A stretch of 64,000 nt of DNA from NCBI GenBank assembly GCA_033032865.1, contig JAWHQI010000716.1, positions 186,001 to 250,000 on the forward strand, in the 5' to 3' direction. The notes below the pieces were generated by a model. The model was not told the DNA's origin, searched no databases, and saw only the letters and a list, made by a program, of their open reading frames with translations. The DNA is from Dactylorhiza incarnata. Taxonomy: Eukaryota; Streptophyta; Magnoliopsida; Asparagales; Orchidaceae. Of this stretch, positions 1 through 12,227 are shown piece after piece. Made by a program: the position numbers and the translations under genes. How positions within the stretch are numbered: the first letter of the stretch is position 1; every line of letters begins with the position of its first letter.

Positions 1-1043
1 AAATACAGGGAGCAGACTTAATCAACAAGGAGCAGCCCCCCCCCCCCCCCCCCCCCCCCAATCAAGAGCAAATAGGCAGCCCCAAACAAAAAACAACAGC
101 CTAAATTTGAGAATAAACATCAGCTCCCCCCATATAAACAAAATTTAAGAAGCAGCCCCCCTATTACCAACAAGGGAATTAAACATACGACAGCCCCATA
201 TTAAAAAAAATCGGAATTTATGCTACCCAAGGCCAAGGTAGCACAACCCAAGCAGCAACCCCAAATTAACCCAAAAAAGATGGTTATATAGCAGCAGAAA
301 AATTGTATAACAGCAACCTCCCTCGACAAGGAGCAGCAATAAGGCGAAACAACTAAGCAACCGCAAAGGTAAAACCAACACAAGGAGTATGAATCATAAG
401 CCCTCACAAACCGAGAATGAAGGGGGAAGAAGAGGAGGCGGTTTTCTTGCCTGAATTAGGAGCCGACGCCACTCATCGAAGCGAAAACCACGACCGGGAG
501 ACTTCACAACCACCGCCGAACCCAACGAAACTCTCCGCAACCCCGCTCCAGCGACGAAACAAGCCCCTGACGATCTCGATCCTTATTCACCGACGACTCC
601 GGCGCCTTGAGACTCCAGCCCGACGGAACCCTACCCCTCCAAGACGGCGAAAGAAAAGCACGGGAAAGGGGAGGAAGGAAATGAATCGGGCTCTCTTTTC
701 TCTTAACTTTTTATATATAACTTATTTATATAAAAGTTTTTATATGCTTAACCTTTTTATTCATGTATATATATGATTGTATGTATAGCACCCTACACAA
801 AACTCCCCCCTACAAAACATCAAGCATGCATACACGTATGAATATATGTATTTGTATACATTTATAATAGTATGTTTATAATTACATACGTATACATATA
901 TACGCGTATATATATACACATTTACGTACATATTTCCGCATTTACGCCCCCAACAAGAATAAACTCGCCGGACGACGACGACGACGTTTCCAAAACCGTA
1001 ACGCCCTCTTAAAAAAATTATAAGAAAAACCTGGGGCGTTACA
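1..1043 (-). mobile_element. K: chromovirus-like gypsy LTR, minus strand, cut by window edge
   Basis: Read on the minus strand, the segment begins at 1043 with TGTAACGCCCC, the start seen in many plant Tekay/Del-type chromovirus LTRs. A microsatellite-like TA-rich stretch follows, then a TATA-like run near 705-720 and a GC-rich leader-like stretch (about 660-400). No polypurine tract lies upstream on the minus strand (1044 onward), so this is a 5' LTR or a solo LTR whose end lies left of the window. The lineage rests only on the terminal motif and general layout. Open frames inside (for example 417-776 plus) look fortuitous. Confidence 0.5.
36..59. repeat. Poly-C homopolymer (24 C)
   Basis: An uninterrupted run of 24 C lies in the distal part of the K LTR, among several shorter C-runs after the word AGCAG. 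Its true length is prone to sequencing or assembly error. Confidence 0.9.
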
Positions 1044-1899
1044 GTGATGGAAGAGGATGATTTTGAGTAGTAGCATTTTACTTTGATCACTTATTATGTT
1101 ATTGTTACATTCAGAGGTGGACTTCTTCTTTTGACATGGGTGGCTGTGAATGCTAGATTGACATTTCCTTTTTGCTAATATCTTTCTACCCTTATATTTG
1201 ACTGCTTAAGGACAATTCTATCTTCGTATAAGATCTTCTATTGCAAATCGTTAATGTTTTAATGCTTATATATCTTAGTGCGGGATGATGATTTTCTTTC
1301 ACATGTTATTTACTTGATGAAATTGTATAACTGTACACTTATTTATATGGTTGTTTTGCTCAATGCAATGATCTACTACTCATATTGTTGTATTGGTGCT
1401 TTTGGTTGATAGTCCAGTTTTTGTTGATATTAAATTTTAACCACGATGCCTCATTGCTTGAACAGATCATATACTGATATGCATAGATAATGTGCTACTT
1501 TATTGCCCTCGGATTTTTCAAACATGTTGAATGAATTTTTGTTTTAAAGCTGGACATTGTGCACCCGCTGCTTGATATTATGATTGTACTCCTTTTCAAC
1601 ACTTGATCTTTTCAATACTTGATGATATTGGTACTCATGATATTGTGCAACTATAAATTGCACTTAAAATTTGTTTTTCCTAGTACACAATATGAGTTTG
1701 CAGATTGCCATACTTGGAGAAATTTTATGATGCTGCATTTCTGAAAAGAGTTTCGCGGATTCATCAACGAGCAGTTTCCGACTTATCTTCAAACACTCAG
1801 ATTTTAGGGGAGTATTTAAATTTCAACTTTTCTGCATTCCGTAGATTTCTAGTATTTGTTTCAATTTCTAAGATTATATTTTCATGAGTTGCAAAGTCG
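1044..1899 (+). other. Unclassified T-rich, intron-like stretch
   Basis: No transposon protein is visible. The stretch is T-rich on the plus strand, like plant intron sequence. It contains a possible 3' splice acceptor (TTTGCAG ending near 1704), followed by a short open stretch, 1705-1887, beginning MPYLEKFYDAAFLKRVSRIH. It may be a captured host-gene fragment, relic internal DNA of element E, or chance. I recognise no family. Confidence 0.25.
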
Positions 1900-1942
1900 C
1901 TTTGCTAGGGACTAGCAAAGGGCAAAAGTATGGGGGTGGGGG
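1900..1942 (+). promoter_or_regulatory. E: internal stem-loop plus PPT-like tract
   Basis: The stem arms CTTTGCTAG and CTAGCAAAG enclose GGA (1900-1920). They are followed at once by a tract containing AAAAGTATGGGGGTGGGGG (to 1942). No LTR starts here, so this is an internal copy of the terminal module at 3122-3159. Confidence 0.6.
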
Positions 1943-2428
1943 TAGTTTAACCCCTACCAATTGGGTGAGGTTGATTTTATTTATTGATCCTAGTTCTTAT
2001 GAATAACCTATTCTAGAGTACATGATAAATACAACTTATGAGGATAGTCAATCTTAAGGGTTCACACCATTTCGATTTGAAATTAGCAAGATGGGTCGAA
2101 TCTCTTTTAAAGATTTCATTTTTCCACATTACTCTTTAAAATAGTTTTCTTCCTAAAACTAGACCCGAATGGACTTCTACAAATAATAATGAAAGGGTGA
2201 GCGATAACCGAGTTGGAGATGAAAACCAAAGCATTGATGTTAGATAGTTATGATGATTAGTACTTCTCTTTCATCATTTCACGCCATACCTCTTCAAGTC
2301 TATCATCATTTACACCCTTGAGTTTGAACTTTGAATTTTTACGCATAATTTCCCTAGACTTCTATTTGGCAATTCTTAGTATGCTCTTCATTTATGATTG
2401 GTTGTTAAAAAAAGAGAGAAAAGAGTTG

Positions 2429-2657
2429 TAGTGATATGTGGCCTATGTATGTGTACACCTACTTAGAATGATCCCAACTATGGACTCTAGAAATCAGAAA
2501 AAAAAGAAATGTATATGTCATAGTGATATGCAGCCTAGGTATGTGCATTCATACCTGGAATGATCCCAACTATGATTATCAATTAAAAAAAAGAGAAAAG
2601 AGTCGTAGTGATATGTGGCCTAAGTGTGTGTACACCTACTTAGAATGATCCCAACTA
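2429..2657 (+). repeat. E: three imperfect tandem repeats of 85-92 bp
   Basis: Units begin at 2429, 2521 and 2606, each with TAGTGATATG. Each contains a GTGTACACCTACTTAGAATG-like block and ATCCCAACTA, and ends in an A-rich linker. They lie in the untranslated 3' region of element E. Confidence 0.8.
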
Positions 2658-3121
2658 CCGACCCAAATTTACCTCATAGTTTGGAGAGTTGCTAAGAATT
2701 TTTCATCTAGGGAGACACATTCCACCGTCCATACATATTCTAACCAAACCAAAGTCATCCTCAGCACCAAACTTCATGACGTCTTTTCATACCTAGCTAC
2801 TAAATCTTGCGGAGGTTAAGTCGAAGACTCGGACTATGCTAATCCTTTCTTAATCATTATAGGAAGTTTGATGGAAAGCTGAAGGGAAGTAAATGATTTT
2901 AAAGGTTTGCACACACCACACTAGAAATTTTTAATTGAGATTCATCTTCCATTAAGTTAATGAATTCTTGAATGTTTTGAGTTTTTAATGATTGACTTAT
3001 CCTAAAGTAGTTTTATCGGTACTCTTGACTAGGTTTTGTTTACTCTTTCTTAAAAAAAGGATCTTGGAAAATTTCAACTTTTGATGTATTTCACCTCACT
3101 CAAATTGATGATTGTAATTGT

Positions 3122-3159
3122 CTTTGCTAGGGACTAGCAAAGGTTTAAATATGAGGGTG
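3122..3159 (+). promoter_or_regulatory. E: terminal stem-loop and polypurine tract
   Basis: This is the same perfect 9-bp stem with GGA centre as at 1900 (3122-3142), followed by GTTTAAATATGAGGGTG and then directly by the LTR start TGATAACTTC. The position fits the plus-strand primer (PPT) of E. Confidence 0.7.
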
Positions 3160-4544
3160 TGATAACTTCTCTAAATTAAGTTATCTATGACCTATTTTTG
3201 ACTTATCAATAGCTAAAAATGTAGAAATGGAGTTTAAATAACATTAAAATGAAAGTAAGATCTATAATTATGATTGTATGGCTCATTTGGTCCTTTTGCA
3301 ATATATTTTTGCTAGATTCACCAAAGGAATTCATTGGAGGATGGAAAACTGTCTAAAAATATTGACCTGGGCAAAAAAGTATCAGATGTCAGAAAAAAAG
3401 GTTGCTACCTTTTTCTGGGCGGAAATAAAAACGTAAAATTTAAAATTAGTGTCGTTTCAAAAATGGAAAGGCACATTCAATGGAGGCGGTTATGGAAGGT
3501 TTTGGCAGAGCATTAAGGAAAGTTTTCGAACCATATCAGAGGATATCATTAGAGAGCGAGAAAAAGGGAGAGCTTGGAGAACTCATCTTGGAGAAGAAGA
3601 ACTAGGGCTGTTTGTCCGGATCTTGGAGACGGACGACTTCGGAAGCATGCGGAGTTCAAATTCCTGCATTTACTAAACTTTGATCAGTATGTGCTGTAAG
3701 ATCTACCTTATTATATGGTTTTCTCCCATTATCATGGGCTAACTTCTCTAGATCTTGTGTTGTGAAAGTACCTTGTTTTGTGTGATGATAAAATCTTAAA
3801 ACTATTCTTGGTGATGTTGTAGTGAATTTCTTTTATAGATTTCAGGATCCTTATTATGTGAATCTCGGTTCTTCGTTGTTTTGTTTCATTTCATAATTCG
3901 GGAGAGGAGCTACGCAACAAGTTGATGAAGATTTTACTTTCATGCTTCATAATTCGAGAGAGGAGTTGCATGAATTTTTTTCACTGAGGTTTTTATATTT
4001 TTACTGCGCTTCATAATTCGAGAGAGGAGTTGCGCAAATATATCTTGATTTCGTTATAGCGTTTGAAGGGAGACGATGATTTTTCCTTGATGTTAGCAAC
4101 TTAGGTTTTTGTGCTTTAAGCGGTTCTCTATCTCACCATCTGGGGGATAAAAGAACTAGGGACTTCCGTTATCGAGAGATACAAATTTCTATTCATAAAA
4201 TTGTTGCAAGTATTTTCACTTCATTCGTTTTACAAAGACACTTTCATATTGTCATCGCACAAGATTTGGGAAATCATGACACAAGATCATTTCTCCAAAT
4301 CATGATTTTAATAAAAGTTTTTCTCCAAGCATTCGTAGTTTATTTCAATTAGATTTCATCTATAGTTATCTTTAAATTTCACAACCTCGATAATGAATCA
4401 CTTGGATTTATTGAAAGAGATTAACTAGTAATTGCAAGCACTGAATTACCCACCTCTCCGTGGAAACGATCTCAACTCTCACTTTATTACTTGACACGAC
4501 ACGTGCACTTGTGTTTAAATTATACACCGGTTACGGGCATATCA
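3160..4544 (+). mobile_element. E: 3' LTR (1385 bp)
   Basis: The LTR starts TGATAACTTC after the PPT and ends GGGCATATCA, giving TG...CA termini. It contains three copies of a block CTTCATAATTCGAGAGAGGA (around 3885, 3940 and 4005). The 3' flank begins gttgg inside the LTR of D, so E probably inserted into D. The matching left TSD is not visible, so this is not proven. Confidence 0.7.
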
Positions 4545-5066
4545 GTTGGCGACTAGGGCCTTGCGAGGACTAGGGAGAATTCACCGCATGGGGTGTAGCG
4601 ACTAGGTCTAGGGTTAGATCTAAGGGGCAGCTCGAGGCCTCATCTAGGGAGAGATAGGCTAGAGTCAACCGGTCCTTGGGAGAAGGGTCGGTATAGAAAG
4701 CCAAAAAGGTTTTTCATACATTCACCTCAATCCCAAGCATTATTGTGATAAGTTTTTGTAATCATTTCTAAAATCAATAATACTATCTATTTTTTTCTAA
4801 TATTATCCTGCTATCTTTGATCGTTGAAATCTAAAAGAAAAGGCATTCTCTGTCACTAATGCCGAGCGGTAACGCTATCATTTGCGGTAGTAACAAAGTT
4901 CACATCTCTCACTCCCAGTACAACCCAGTTTCATAAAAAGCCTACTGCAGTGTCTTAACTGAAATATTTTCATAAATACAGTCAACATATTTTAATAAAC
5001 TAAATTAAGTTTAAGAGTTTTACAACCATTATTCACCCCCCTCTAAGGGCGCCTACATATCCAACA
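4545..5066 (+). mobile_element. D: 5' LTR, 5'-truncated remnant
   Basis: The segment matches the last 520 bp or so of the D 3' LTR (19675-20202), from GTTGGCGACTAGGGCC to the CCAACA end, with about ten percent divergence by eye. The first 800 bp or so are missing at the junction with E. High divergence and many insertions mark D as old. Confidence 0.8.
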
Positions 5067-5068
5067 AG

Positions 5069-5079
5069 TGCTATCAGAG
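5069..5079 (+). promoter_or_regulatory. D: primer-binding site (initiator tRNA-Met), one mismatch
   Basis: TGCTATCAGAG stands two bases after the LTR end. The intact form TGGTATCAGAG, seen in the other copia elements of this window, pairs with the 3' end of initiator tRNA-Met. Here one G is replaced by C. Confidence 0.8.
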
Positions 5080-5114
5080 GAGGTTACTCCAAAATAGTCT
5101 ACTAACCGGGAAAA

Positions 5115-7005
5115 ATGATGCTCCATGATCTAGCTTTTCATGAGGGGCAAGGAATATCTAGACCTCCACTTTTCACAAGAACTGACTATAACTACTGGAG
5201 AACGCGAATGCATTGTTTTCTAATTAATTTAGATCTTGACGTTTGAGCTTGTGTTGAACAACTGTATACTACTCCTACATATATTGTTGGAGAAGTAACC
5301 ATGGTAAAGCCTAGAGATAGGTGGGATGATGGAGATAAAATTAAATGGAAAAACAATGCTAAAGCAACGAATGCCAGTTTTTGTTCTTTAGATAGAGCTG
5401 AATTTAATCGAGTGAGTGCTTGCAAAACCACCTATGATATTTGTAATATATTGGAAAAAATGCAAGAGGGTACATCACAGGTTAAAGACTCAAAGCTATT
5501 CCAACTGGAATCAGAGTTTGAAAGGTTCAGAATGGATACAAATGAGGACGTAGACTCGATGTACACTCGGTTCACCAAGATCGTCATCGCCTCAAAGATA
5601 CTTGGAAAAACTTTCTCAAACTGTGACTTTGTGAGGAAAATCCTTTGGTCTCTCCCTCGGAAGTTCAATCCAAAGGTGACCTCTATTTCCGAATCACATG
5701 ATCTATGAAGGCTACAAATTGAGAGCCACATTGAGAATCTCAAAACCCATAATGTTGAACGCAAAATCCAAGAAGAAGAATACAACAAAGAGCCAAAGAA
5801 GAAAGCCTTGGCACTGAACTCAAGAAAGGAGGACGATAACTACGAGGAGTGCCTTTTTGCAAAAAATTTCACAAAGTTCATAAAGAAACCAGAAAGTAGG
5901 AACACTTTCTGTAAGTTTTTCTAAAAAGGCTCATCATCCAAAAGAGAGAAAAAGGAGAAATCAAGTGACAACGATGAGCGGCCTCCACCTGAGTGCTTCC
6001 ACTGCAGGAAGACAGGGCAAATACAAAGCTAGTGTCCAAAATACTTTAAAGAGCAAAAAGAAGAGTGGCACAACGGTAATGAGAAGAAGAAGGTTCTGAA
6101 GGCTGCAACATGGGATGACTCTTCATCAGAAAGCTCAAGCGGGTCTACTTCAAGCAACTGTGATGAGGCAAATTTGTGCCTCATGGGTAGAAGCCATGAA
6201 TCATCAGATGACGATTGCAGTGTCCAAAGTGACACCAAGGTACTTCCTTCTACTTATGATGATCTTTATATTGAATATATGAAAACATGCAAATATTTTA
6301 ATAAGAGTCTAAAAGATCTTGATCTTCTAAAAACTGAAAATAAAATTCTTTTAAAACAAAATCAAAAGTTAAATAAGGAAGTAAAAGAGTTGGGAAAAGA
6401 CATAGGGTCTTGCCAAGAAAATGATCATTAATTGGTAAGGACAAAAGATTTAGAAAATAATCTTTCTAAGACTCTCTCAAATAATGAATCTCTTACAAAA
6501 TAAAAGGGAGACGTAGAAAGAAGTTTAAAAACATCTCTTACTCAAATTAAATATGGAAAGAATTTTTTGCAATTAGGTGCGGAAGCCTAATAAATGAAAA
6601 CACCTTCTTAAAAGCCCGGATCCATGACTTAAACATAGCCACAAAAAATTTGGTGCTGGCCAAAAGACTCTTGATATGATTTTGGCAAGCCAAAGATATG
6701 GAAGTGCTAAATATGGGATTGGGTATGGAAATAGAAGCTACCGCCCAGCGGTACCTCTTACCGCTGACGGTAGTGACAAAGTAAATAAATCATTTAGTAA
6801 AAAACCCATACAGTTTTCTTCTGGTTCCCCATCTTCGAGCAAGTGTCCACAGAAAAATTTGAAAAAGGTCTCAACCCCTTTTGTGTCTTGTGCTAAGTGC
6901 TTTCACTTTGGACACACCATGGACTCTTGTAGGATGAACGAATGATGTGCGTTCAAGAAAATCTGGGTGCCTAAGGTTTCCACCTACTCTATGGGAGGAA
7001 CCTCT
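5115..7005 (+). pseudogene. gag: D: Sirevirus-type gag, decayed
   Basis: Gag would form the virus-like particle and bind element RNA in the cytoplasm. The frame opens at ATG 5115 with MMLHDLAF, like the gag of H (MTSHDLAS at 62394). A UBN2-like gag domain reads well at 5301-5705, and a damaged zinc knuckle lies near 5994-6035 (CFHCRKTGQIQS, then a stop; the usual His is Gln). Next come a serine/acid-rich stretch, a coiled-coil-like part (6240-6430), and a C-terminal end with IWVPK (about 6960-6980), a motif shared with the gag ends of B and H. In-frame stops occur near 5232, 5706, 5922, 6034 and 6429. It cannot give a full protein. Confidence 0.85.
6739..6780 (+). repeat. D: TACCGC/GCGGTA palindromic motifs inside gag
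   Basis: Two adjacent inverted motifs, GCTACCGCCCAGCGGTA and TACCGCTGACGGTA, lie within the gag reading frame. The same motif type is repeated in D's LTR (best copy 19378-19396) and again after pol (about 10255-10270). Confidence 0.6.
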
Positions 7006-7040
7006 TGGGTATCTGGATCTTTACTCTCATCTTTTTTTAG

Positions 7041-10000
7041 GTATGTTGCCAGGCTAAAGAAAAGGACACGTGGTACTTGGACTCGGGATGCTCCAAACAC
7101 GTGACGGTCGATAAAGAAAAGTTCCTTAGCCTCACAAAGAAGAAAGGTGGAATGGTGACATTTTGTGACAATGGAAAGGGATGAATCTTAGGCATCGGTA
7201 CAGTGGGTAACGACTCTTTCTCTATTACAAATGTCTTATATGTTGAATGCTTAAAACATAACTTAATCTCTATTTGTCAACTGTATGATAAATGTCTTAA
7301 TGTTTTATTTGAGTCTTTCACAAACTTGTGTAAAATTATAAATCCTAAAACTAAGAATATTGTACTCACTACACCAAGAACTCACAATGTCTATTTGATT
7401 GCTTTTCATGATCTTTCACGTGCATCATTAAAATGTATAATCTCAAAAAATGAAGAACTTGAATTATGACATAGGCGTCTTGGTCACTCTAGCACCAAGT
7501 TGATTTTAAAATTGTCAAAAAATAAAAAAATAAGAGGTTTACCAATGCCTAATGGAAACTTATCTTCATTATGCCAGCCATGCCAAAAAGGAAAATTCTC
7601 TAAAACTTCATTCAAAAATAAAAATGAAATGTCTACCACTAGACCTCTTCAACTAAGTCACATGGACCTATTTGGACCAATTAACACTTGTAGTCTAGGA
7701 GGTAGAAAGTATACTTTTGTGTTGATTGATGATTATTTTAGACTTACATGGATATTATTTCTTACCTCCAAATCTGATGCATTTTCTGAATTTACAAAAT
7801 TATGCATTCGCCTTCAAAATGTGTTAGGTTTAAAAATAAAATGCATTCACTCGGATCATGGAGGGGAATTTGAAAATGAAAAATTCACTACTTTTTGTAA
7901 TAATCTAGGCATCAAACATGAATTTTCCGCTCCACGCACCCCCAACAAAATGGTGTGGTGGAGAGGAAAAATAGAACTCTTCAAGAACTTGCACGCACTA
8001 TGCTATCCGAGTATGCGTTGCCTAGATCTTTTAGGGCCGAAGCGGCAAATACTTCTTGTTATGTAATAAATCGAGTTATGCTTTGCCCAATTCTGAAATT
8101 AACACCATATGAACTATATTATAAAAAGAAACCTAATGTATCTTTCATGTTTTTGGGTGTAAATGTTTTATCTTAAACATCAAAGATGCATTAGCAAAAT
8201 TTATGAAAAATATGATGAAGGAATCTTTCTTGGATACTCTTCTACTAGTAAAGCATATAAGATATATAATAAAAAGTCTAAAAATGTGGAAGAGTCTATT
8301 CATGTTAGATTTGATGAACATGTTTCGTGTGTAGATTCTACTATTGCAGGAAAAGAAGAGGAACCTCTTTCACCCTTGAAGGATGAGGAAAATGATCCAC
8401 TTGGAGTTGATACAGAAATAGAGGTGGTGCAAGAAAATTTTGTACCTCCAAGCATGCTCAGATTTACAAAAGATCATCCAAGGGAGCTTATCATTGGAGA
8501 ACCGTCAAGAGGGGCAACGACACATTTTTCCATTCATGAATCCTTTTCAAATTTATGCTTTGTTTCTGAAATTGAACCCAAAAATGTTTCTACCGCTTTA
8601 AATGATGAGTTTTGGTTTATTGCTATGAATGAAGAATTAAATCAATTTGAATGAAATAGGGTTTGGAAGTTAGTAGAAAGACCATCTAATCACCCGGATA
8701 TTGGTGCAAAATGGATATTTAAAAATAAATTTGATGGCGATTCTAGAATCACTAGGAACAAGGCTAGATTAGTAGCACAAGGATACTCACAAATTGAGGG
8801 GGTAGATTTTGATGAAACGTTTGAACCGTTGCCCATCTAGAATCTATTAGAATTTTTCTTGCTTTTGCGAGTTATAAGAAGTTTAAATTATTTCAAATGG
8901 ATGAAAAAAGTGCCTTCATAAACAGGATAATTATAGAAGAAGTCTACGTTGAACAACCCCCTGGTTTTGTAGATGAAAAAGTTTCCTAATCATGTCTATA
9001 GGTTAGAAAAAGCGCTTTATGGTTTAAAGCAAGCGCCTCATGCTTGGTATGAATGCTTAACATCTTTTTTTATTAAAGCACGATTATAAATTGGGTAGTG
9101 CCGATAACACATTCTTCATTAAGCATATTAATAATGATTTAATCATTTTATAAATTTATGTTGATGGCATTATCTTTGGAGCCACTAATGAAGAGTTGTG
9201 TAATGAAGTAGTACAAGTGATGCAAAACAAATTTGAGATGAGCTTAGTTGGAGAACTCACATATTTCTTAGGTTTTCAAATCACACAAAGAAATGGAATC
9301 TTTATTTGTCAAACCAAGTATGTACATGATATGATAAAATGTTTTGGATTTGAAAAACTTAAAATTAGCTAGTACACCAATGAGCGCATCACTAAAATTA
9401 GGAAAAGATGAATCTGAAATCTCAATTGATCAAACCTTGTATAGAGGAATGATTGGGTCATTATTGTACTTAAGTGCTTCTAGACCTGATATTACTTTTG
9501 TCATATATTTATGCGCTAGATTTCAAACTAATCCGAGAGAATCACATTTAAAAGCGGTGAATTTTTTTTTAGATATTTAATCGGAACATCTAGAATAGGT
9601 CTACGGTATCCAAATAGTGATTCTTTTCTCTTACATGGCTTTTCTTATTATGATAATGCGGGATGTTCATTAGATAGGAAAAGCACTAGTGGCATATATC
9701 ATTTCTTAGGTCCTTCACTAGTTGCATGGTCTAGTAGAAAATAAAATTCGGTTGTTCTCTCCACCACTGAGGCCAAATATATTACACTAGAAAGTTGTTG
9801 TGCACAAGCTTTATGGATGACAAACCTTAAAAGACTTTGGAGTTCAGCTAACCAATATTGAATTAAAATGTGATAACAAGAGTGCTATTGACCTAACAAT
9901 CAATCTAGTACATCACTCAAGATCCAAACATATAGATGTAAGACATCATTTCATTAGAGATCACATTAAAAAGGAACATGTTCATGTAAACTTTATAGTA

Positions 10001-10099
10001 ACTGAATCTAAACTTCCGAACATTTTTAACAAGCCTCTACCCGATGCACGATTTACTCTACTTAGACTAAAATTAGGGGTTTTGGACATATTAACTTAA
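7041..10099 (+). pseudogene. pol: D: Sirevirus-type pol (PR-IN-RT-RNaseH), decayed
   Basis: Pol would process the polyprotein, copy element RNA and integrate the cDNA. Domains in order: protease with WYLDSGCS (active Asp about 7079); integrase core with HMDLFGP (about 7660), SDHGGEFEN and, after a one-base loss near 7936, VVERKNR; RT from about 8660; RNase H ending at TAA 10097-10099. The RT motif reads YVDG instead of YVDD near 9155, so a catalytic Asp is lost. Stops and frameshifts occur throughout (for example 7184, 7467, 8652, about 8840, about 9000, 9745). Family membership is clear; function is not possible. Confidence 0.88.
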
Positions 10100-10920
10100 G
10101 AATGATAAACCCGCATATTGTGTGTATGCTTGTCTGATGTCGTTATTCTACTACATAGCCCTTACACTAAACAAACACAATCAGGCAAAAAATTACAAAA
10201 ACTCACCTTTTTTGAGAAATACAGCTTATGTTACAATCGCACGACGTTAGGATGTTACCGCTGGCGGCAGTATAAAATCTTGAATTTCTTATTTACTCTT
10301 AAAATGTTTATATTTCTTTTCACCTTATGTTACTCTTTAAATACTAAAACAAAAAAGTGTAAAACTAATCAAAATCAATCAAAAATAAGTTTTTTTATAA
10401 ATTTTTTTAATTTGGCTATTTAAAAATCAAATACAAAATTTCAAAACAAATTTCAATGAACAAAAATATGCTTTTCTTATTGTTTCTTTATGAGTGTTTA
10501 CTACTTTGTATTTTTTATTAAAAAATAAAAATTATAAGAACTGATTACTATTGATTGAAATATTTTAAGGATGATCTGGTTTATCTTTCCAGGACTAAAA
10601 TATAATTGTTAATTCTCTATTTCAAATATCTTAAAACATTGTGTTTGTGACATGCCTTGAACATTATCTTGTAATGTGCAATGAAATTGATTATAGAAAT
10701 CAAGTGTAGAATTGCTTAACATGCCTCTAAGTATGAGTAATGTTTTATATTTGATAATGATTTACTCCCTCTCCTATTTGATAATCTACATATGATTTTA
10801 ATCTTACTCTTGCATGATTATGTAGTGTAACGACATAACATTATTAGATGTGTGATTAGCTTACCTACACCTCATAAAAATCTTCTTTTCGTGCATTCAT
10901 ATTTGAAGAGGTGTGTTTTT
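10100..10920 (+). mobile_element. D: post-pol region, left of the A' insertion
   Basis: AT-rich DNA follows pol and contains a palindrome of the D type (TTACCGCTGGCGGCAG, about 10255). It belongs to D's long 3' region, where relatives carry a third ORF; none survives here. It ends at the A' target site (ttttt, 10916-10920). Confidence 0.6.
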
Positions 10921-12141
10921 TGTCAAATTTTTGAAGTGGAAATGTTAGGCCGGGCGGTCTATTTTTGGAGAACGTAGAGAACACACGACTTATGTTGTGG
11001 TCTTCCTCTAGAAACGTGAGCTCGGTGTGGTGACCTGGCTGGTGTGGTCGCGCGTCTCTGGTGTTTGCAGCCTGTGTTTTGTCTGCCTATTTTGCCCAAG
11101 TATCCTTGTTCTGGTTTAGACCGGGCTGTCTGTACTGAAGGTCTCTTATGCGGTCTTGTACTGCGGCCTGCATGAGTTCATTTCTAGCTGTCTGCTCCTG
11201 ATCGGTCAGATGCTCATATGTCTATTCTTATAAGAGACCAGGAGGTCTGCCAGATTGTTCTTGGCAAGTTGTCTTGGACAGTTTTGCCTAAGTGTAATAA
11301 GGTCTTGATGAGACCACGCGGTCTGGTACTGGAGACCGCATGCTTCAATAAGGAAGGTGACTATATCCCTTGGGAGCAGTGACGACATCCGTTCATTTGC
11401 CTATAAATAGGGACGTCGGGGTAGCCATTCATACGCAAGAACTGTAAGAACCAAAGTTCGCTTGATTGTGCCGGTCTCTTTCTGAGGTCGCGCGGTTTGA
11501 GTTGTTTGACCAGGTTGTTCTATTCGCATGTTAGCGGCTAGCAGTCACCATCATCATTCTCCCTTCTTTACAGCTTTGAATAAACTAGTTCGACAGCGGT
11601 CTGTCAGTGCGGACTGTGTTTAAGAGTTCTTGGACTGTGCAGCAGACTCAGTTGATCAGGCGGCCTTAAGTGGTCGGGCGGTCTTGAGTTGTAGTCTTGC
11701 AACAAGAAGCAGTTCTTTGTCAAGTGTTCGCGGGTTCTTCTGTGATCTTGAGACCGTGCGGTCTGGGCGATCAAGAAGTGTGGACAATTATTTTCAGTAG
11801 TTGAATAAAGCAGCGAGTTGTGTGGTCTGTGGTTGCGGTCTGACAGCAGCGGCTTGTGCTCTATTCGCGCGGTCTCAGGGATAGCCGTGCGGCTTGCCTG
11901 TTTGAGAGGTCTGGCAGTCTTTGCTCTGGCAGTTTGCTGGCGGCTTGTTTTTGTGTCTTTTGCTTCTCTCCTCTGTGATTCTTATGAATCATGTCTCGCC
12001 ATGTATGTCTCGCGCTGTAAAGAGATAGTTAGTACAAGAGCACTAATCTGTCTTCCCATTATCATTGATTGTCACGCTTGTGGATTGTGTTGAAGTGTTC
12101 CGCATTTTTACTTCACTCCGGACCTCTAAAATGTTTTAACA
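10921..12141 (+). mobile_element. A': 5' LTR (1221 bp)
   Basis: The LTR runs from TGTCAAATTTTTGAAG to TTTTAACA and matches 16210-17431. It has a TATA box at 11402-11409 (TATAAATA) and many GCGGTCT/AGACCGC motifs, several paired as palindromes. The left flank is ttttt and the same five bases follow the 3' LTR. Confidence 0.9.
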
Positions 12142-12152
12142 TGGTATCAGAG
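12142..12152 (+). promoter_or_regulatory. A': primer-binding site (initiator tRNA-Met)
   Basis: TGGTATCAGAG follows the LTR end with no spacer and pairs with the 3' end of initiator tRNA-Met. Confidence 0.92.
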
Positions 12153-12227
12153 GGGGTTTCTGAGCAGTAATCAGCGTTGTCTTCTGCTTGGATTTCTGCA
12201 AGTCGGTTATCAATCAGTGGGATAGCA

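Larger units (their letters stand above)
1900..3159 (+). mobile_element. E: internal 3' tail of a Tat/Athila-like gypsy element
   Basis: Non-coding DNA lies between two copies of the same 21-nt stem-loop (1900-1920 and 3122-3142). Each copy is followed by a purine tract, and the second abuts the LTR at 3160. Tandem repeats lie between them, as is common in the long 3' regions of Tat/Athila elements. No ORF of note is present. The 5' part of E is not recognisable in the window. Confidence 0.55.

Noticed and set aside
417..776. 119-codon plus-strand frame with basic proline-rich product
   Set aside because: It overlaps the leader part of the minus-strand LTR K; composition explains it and no family is recognised.
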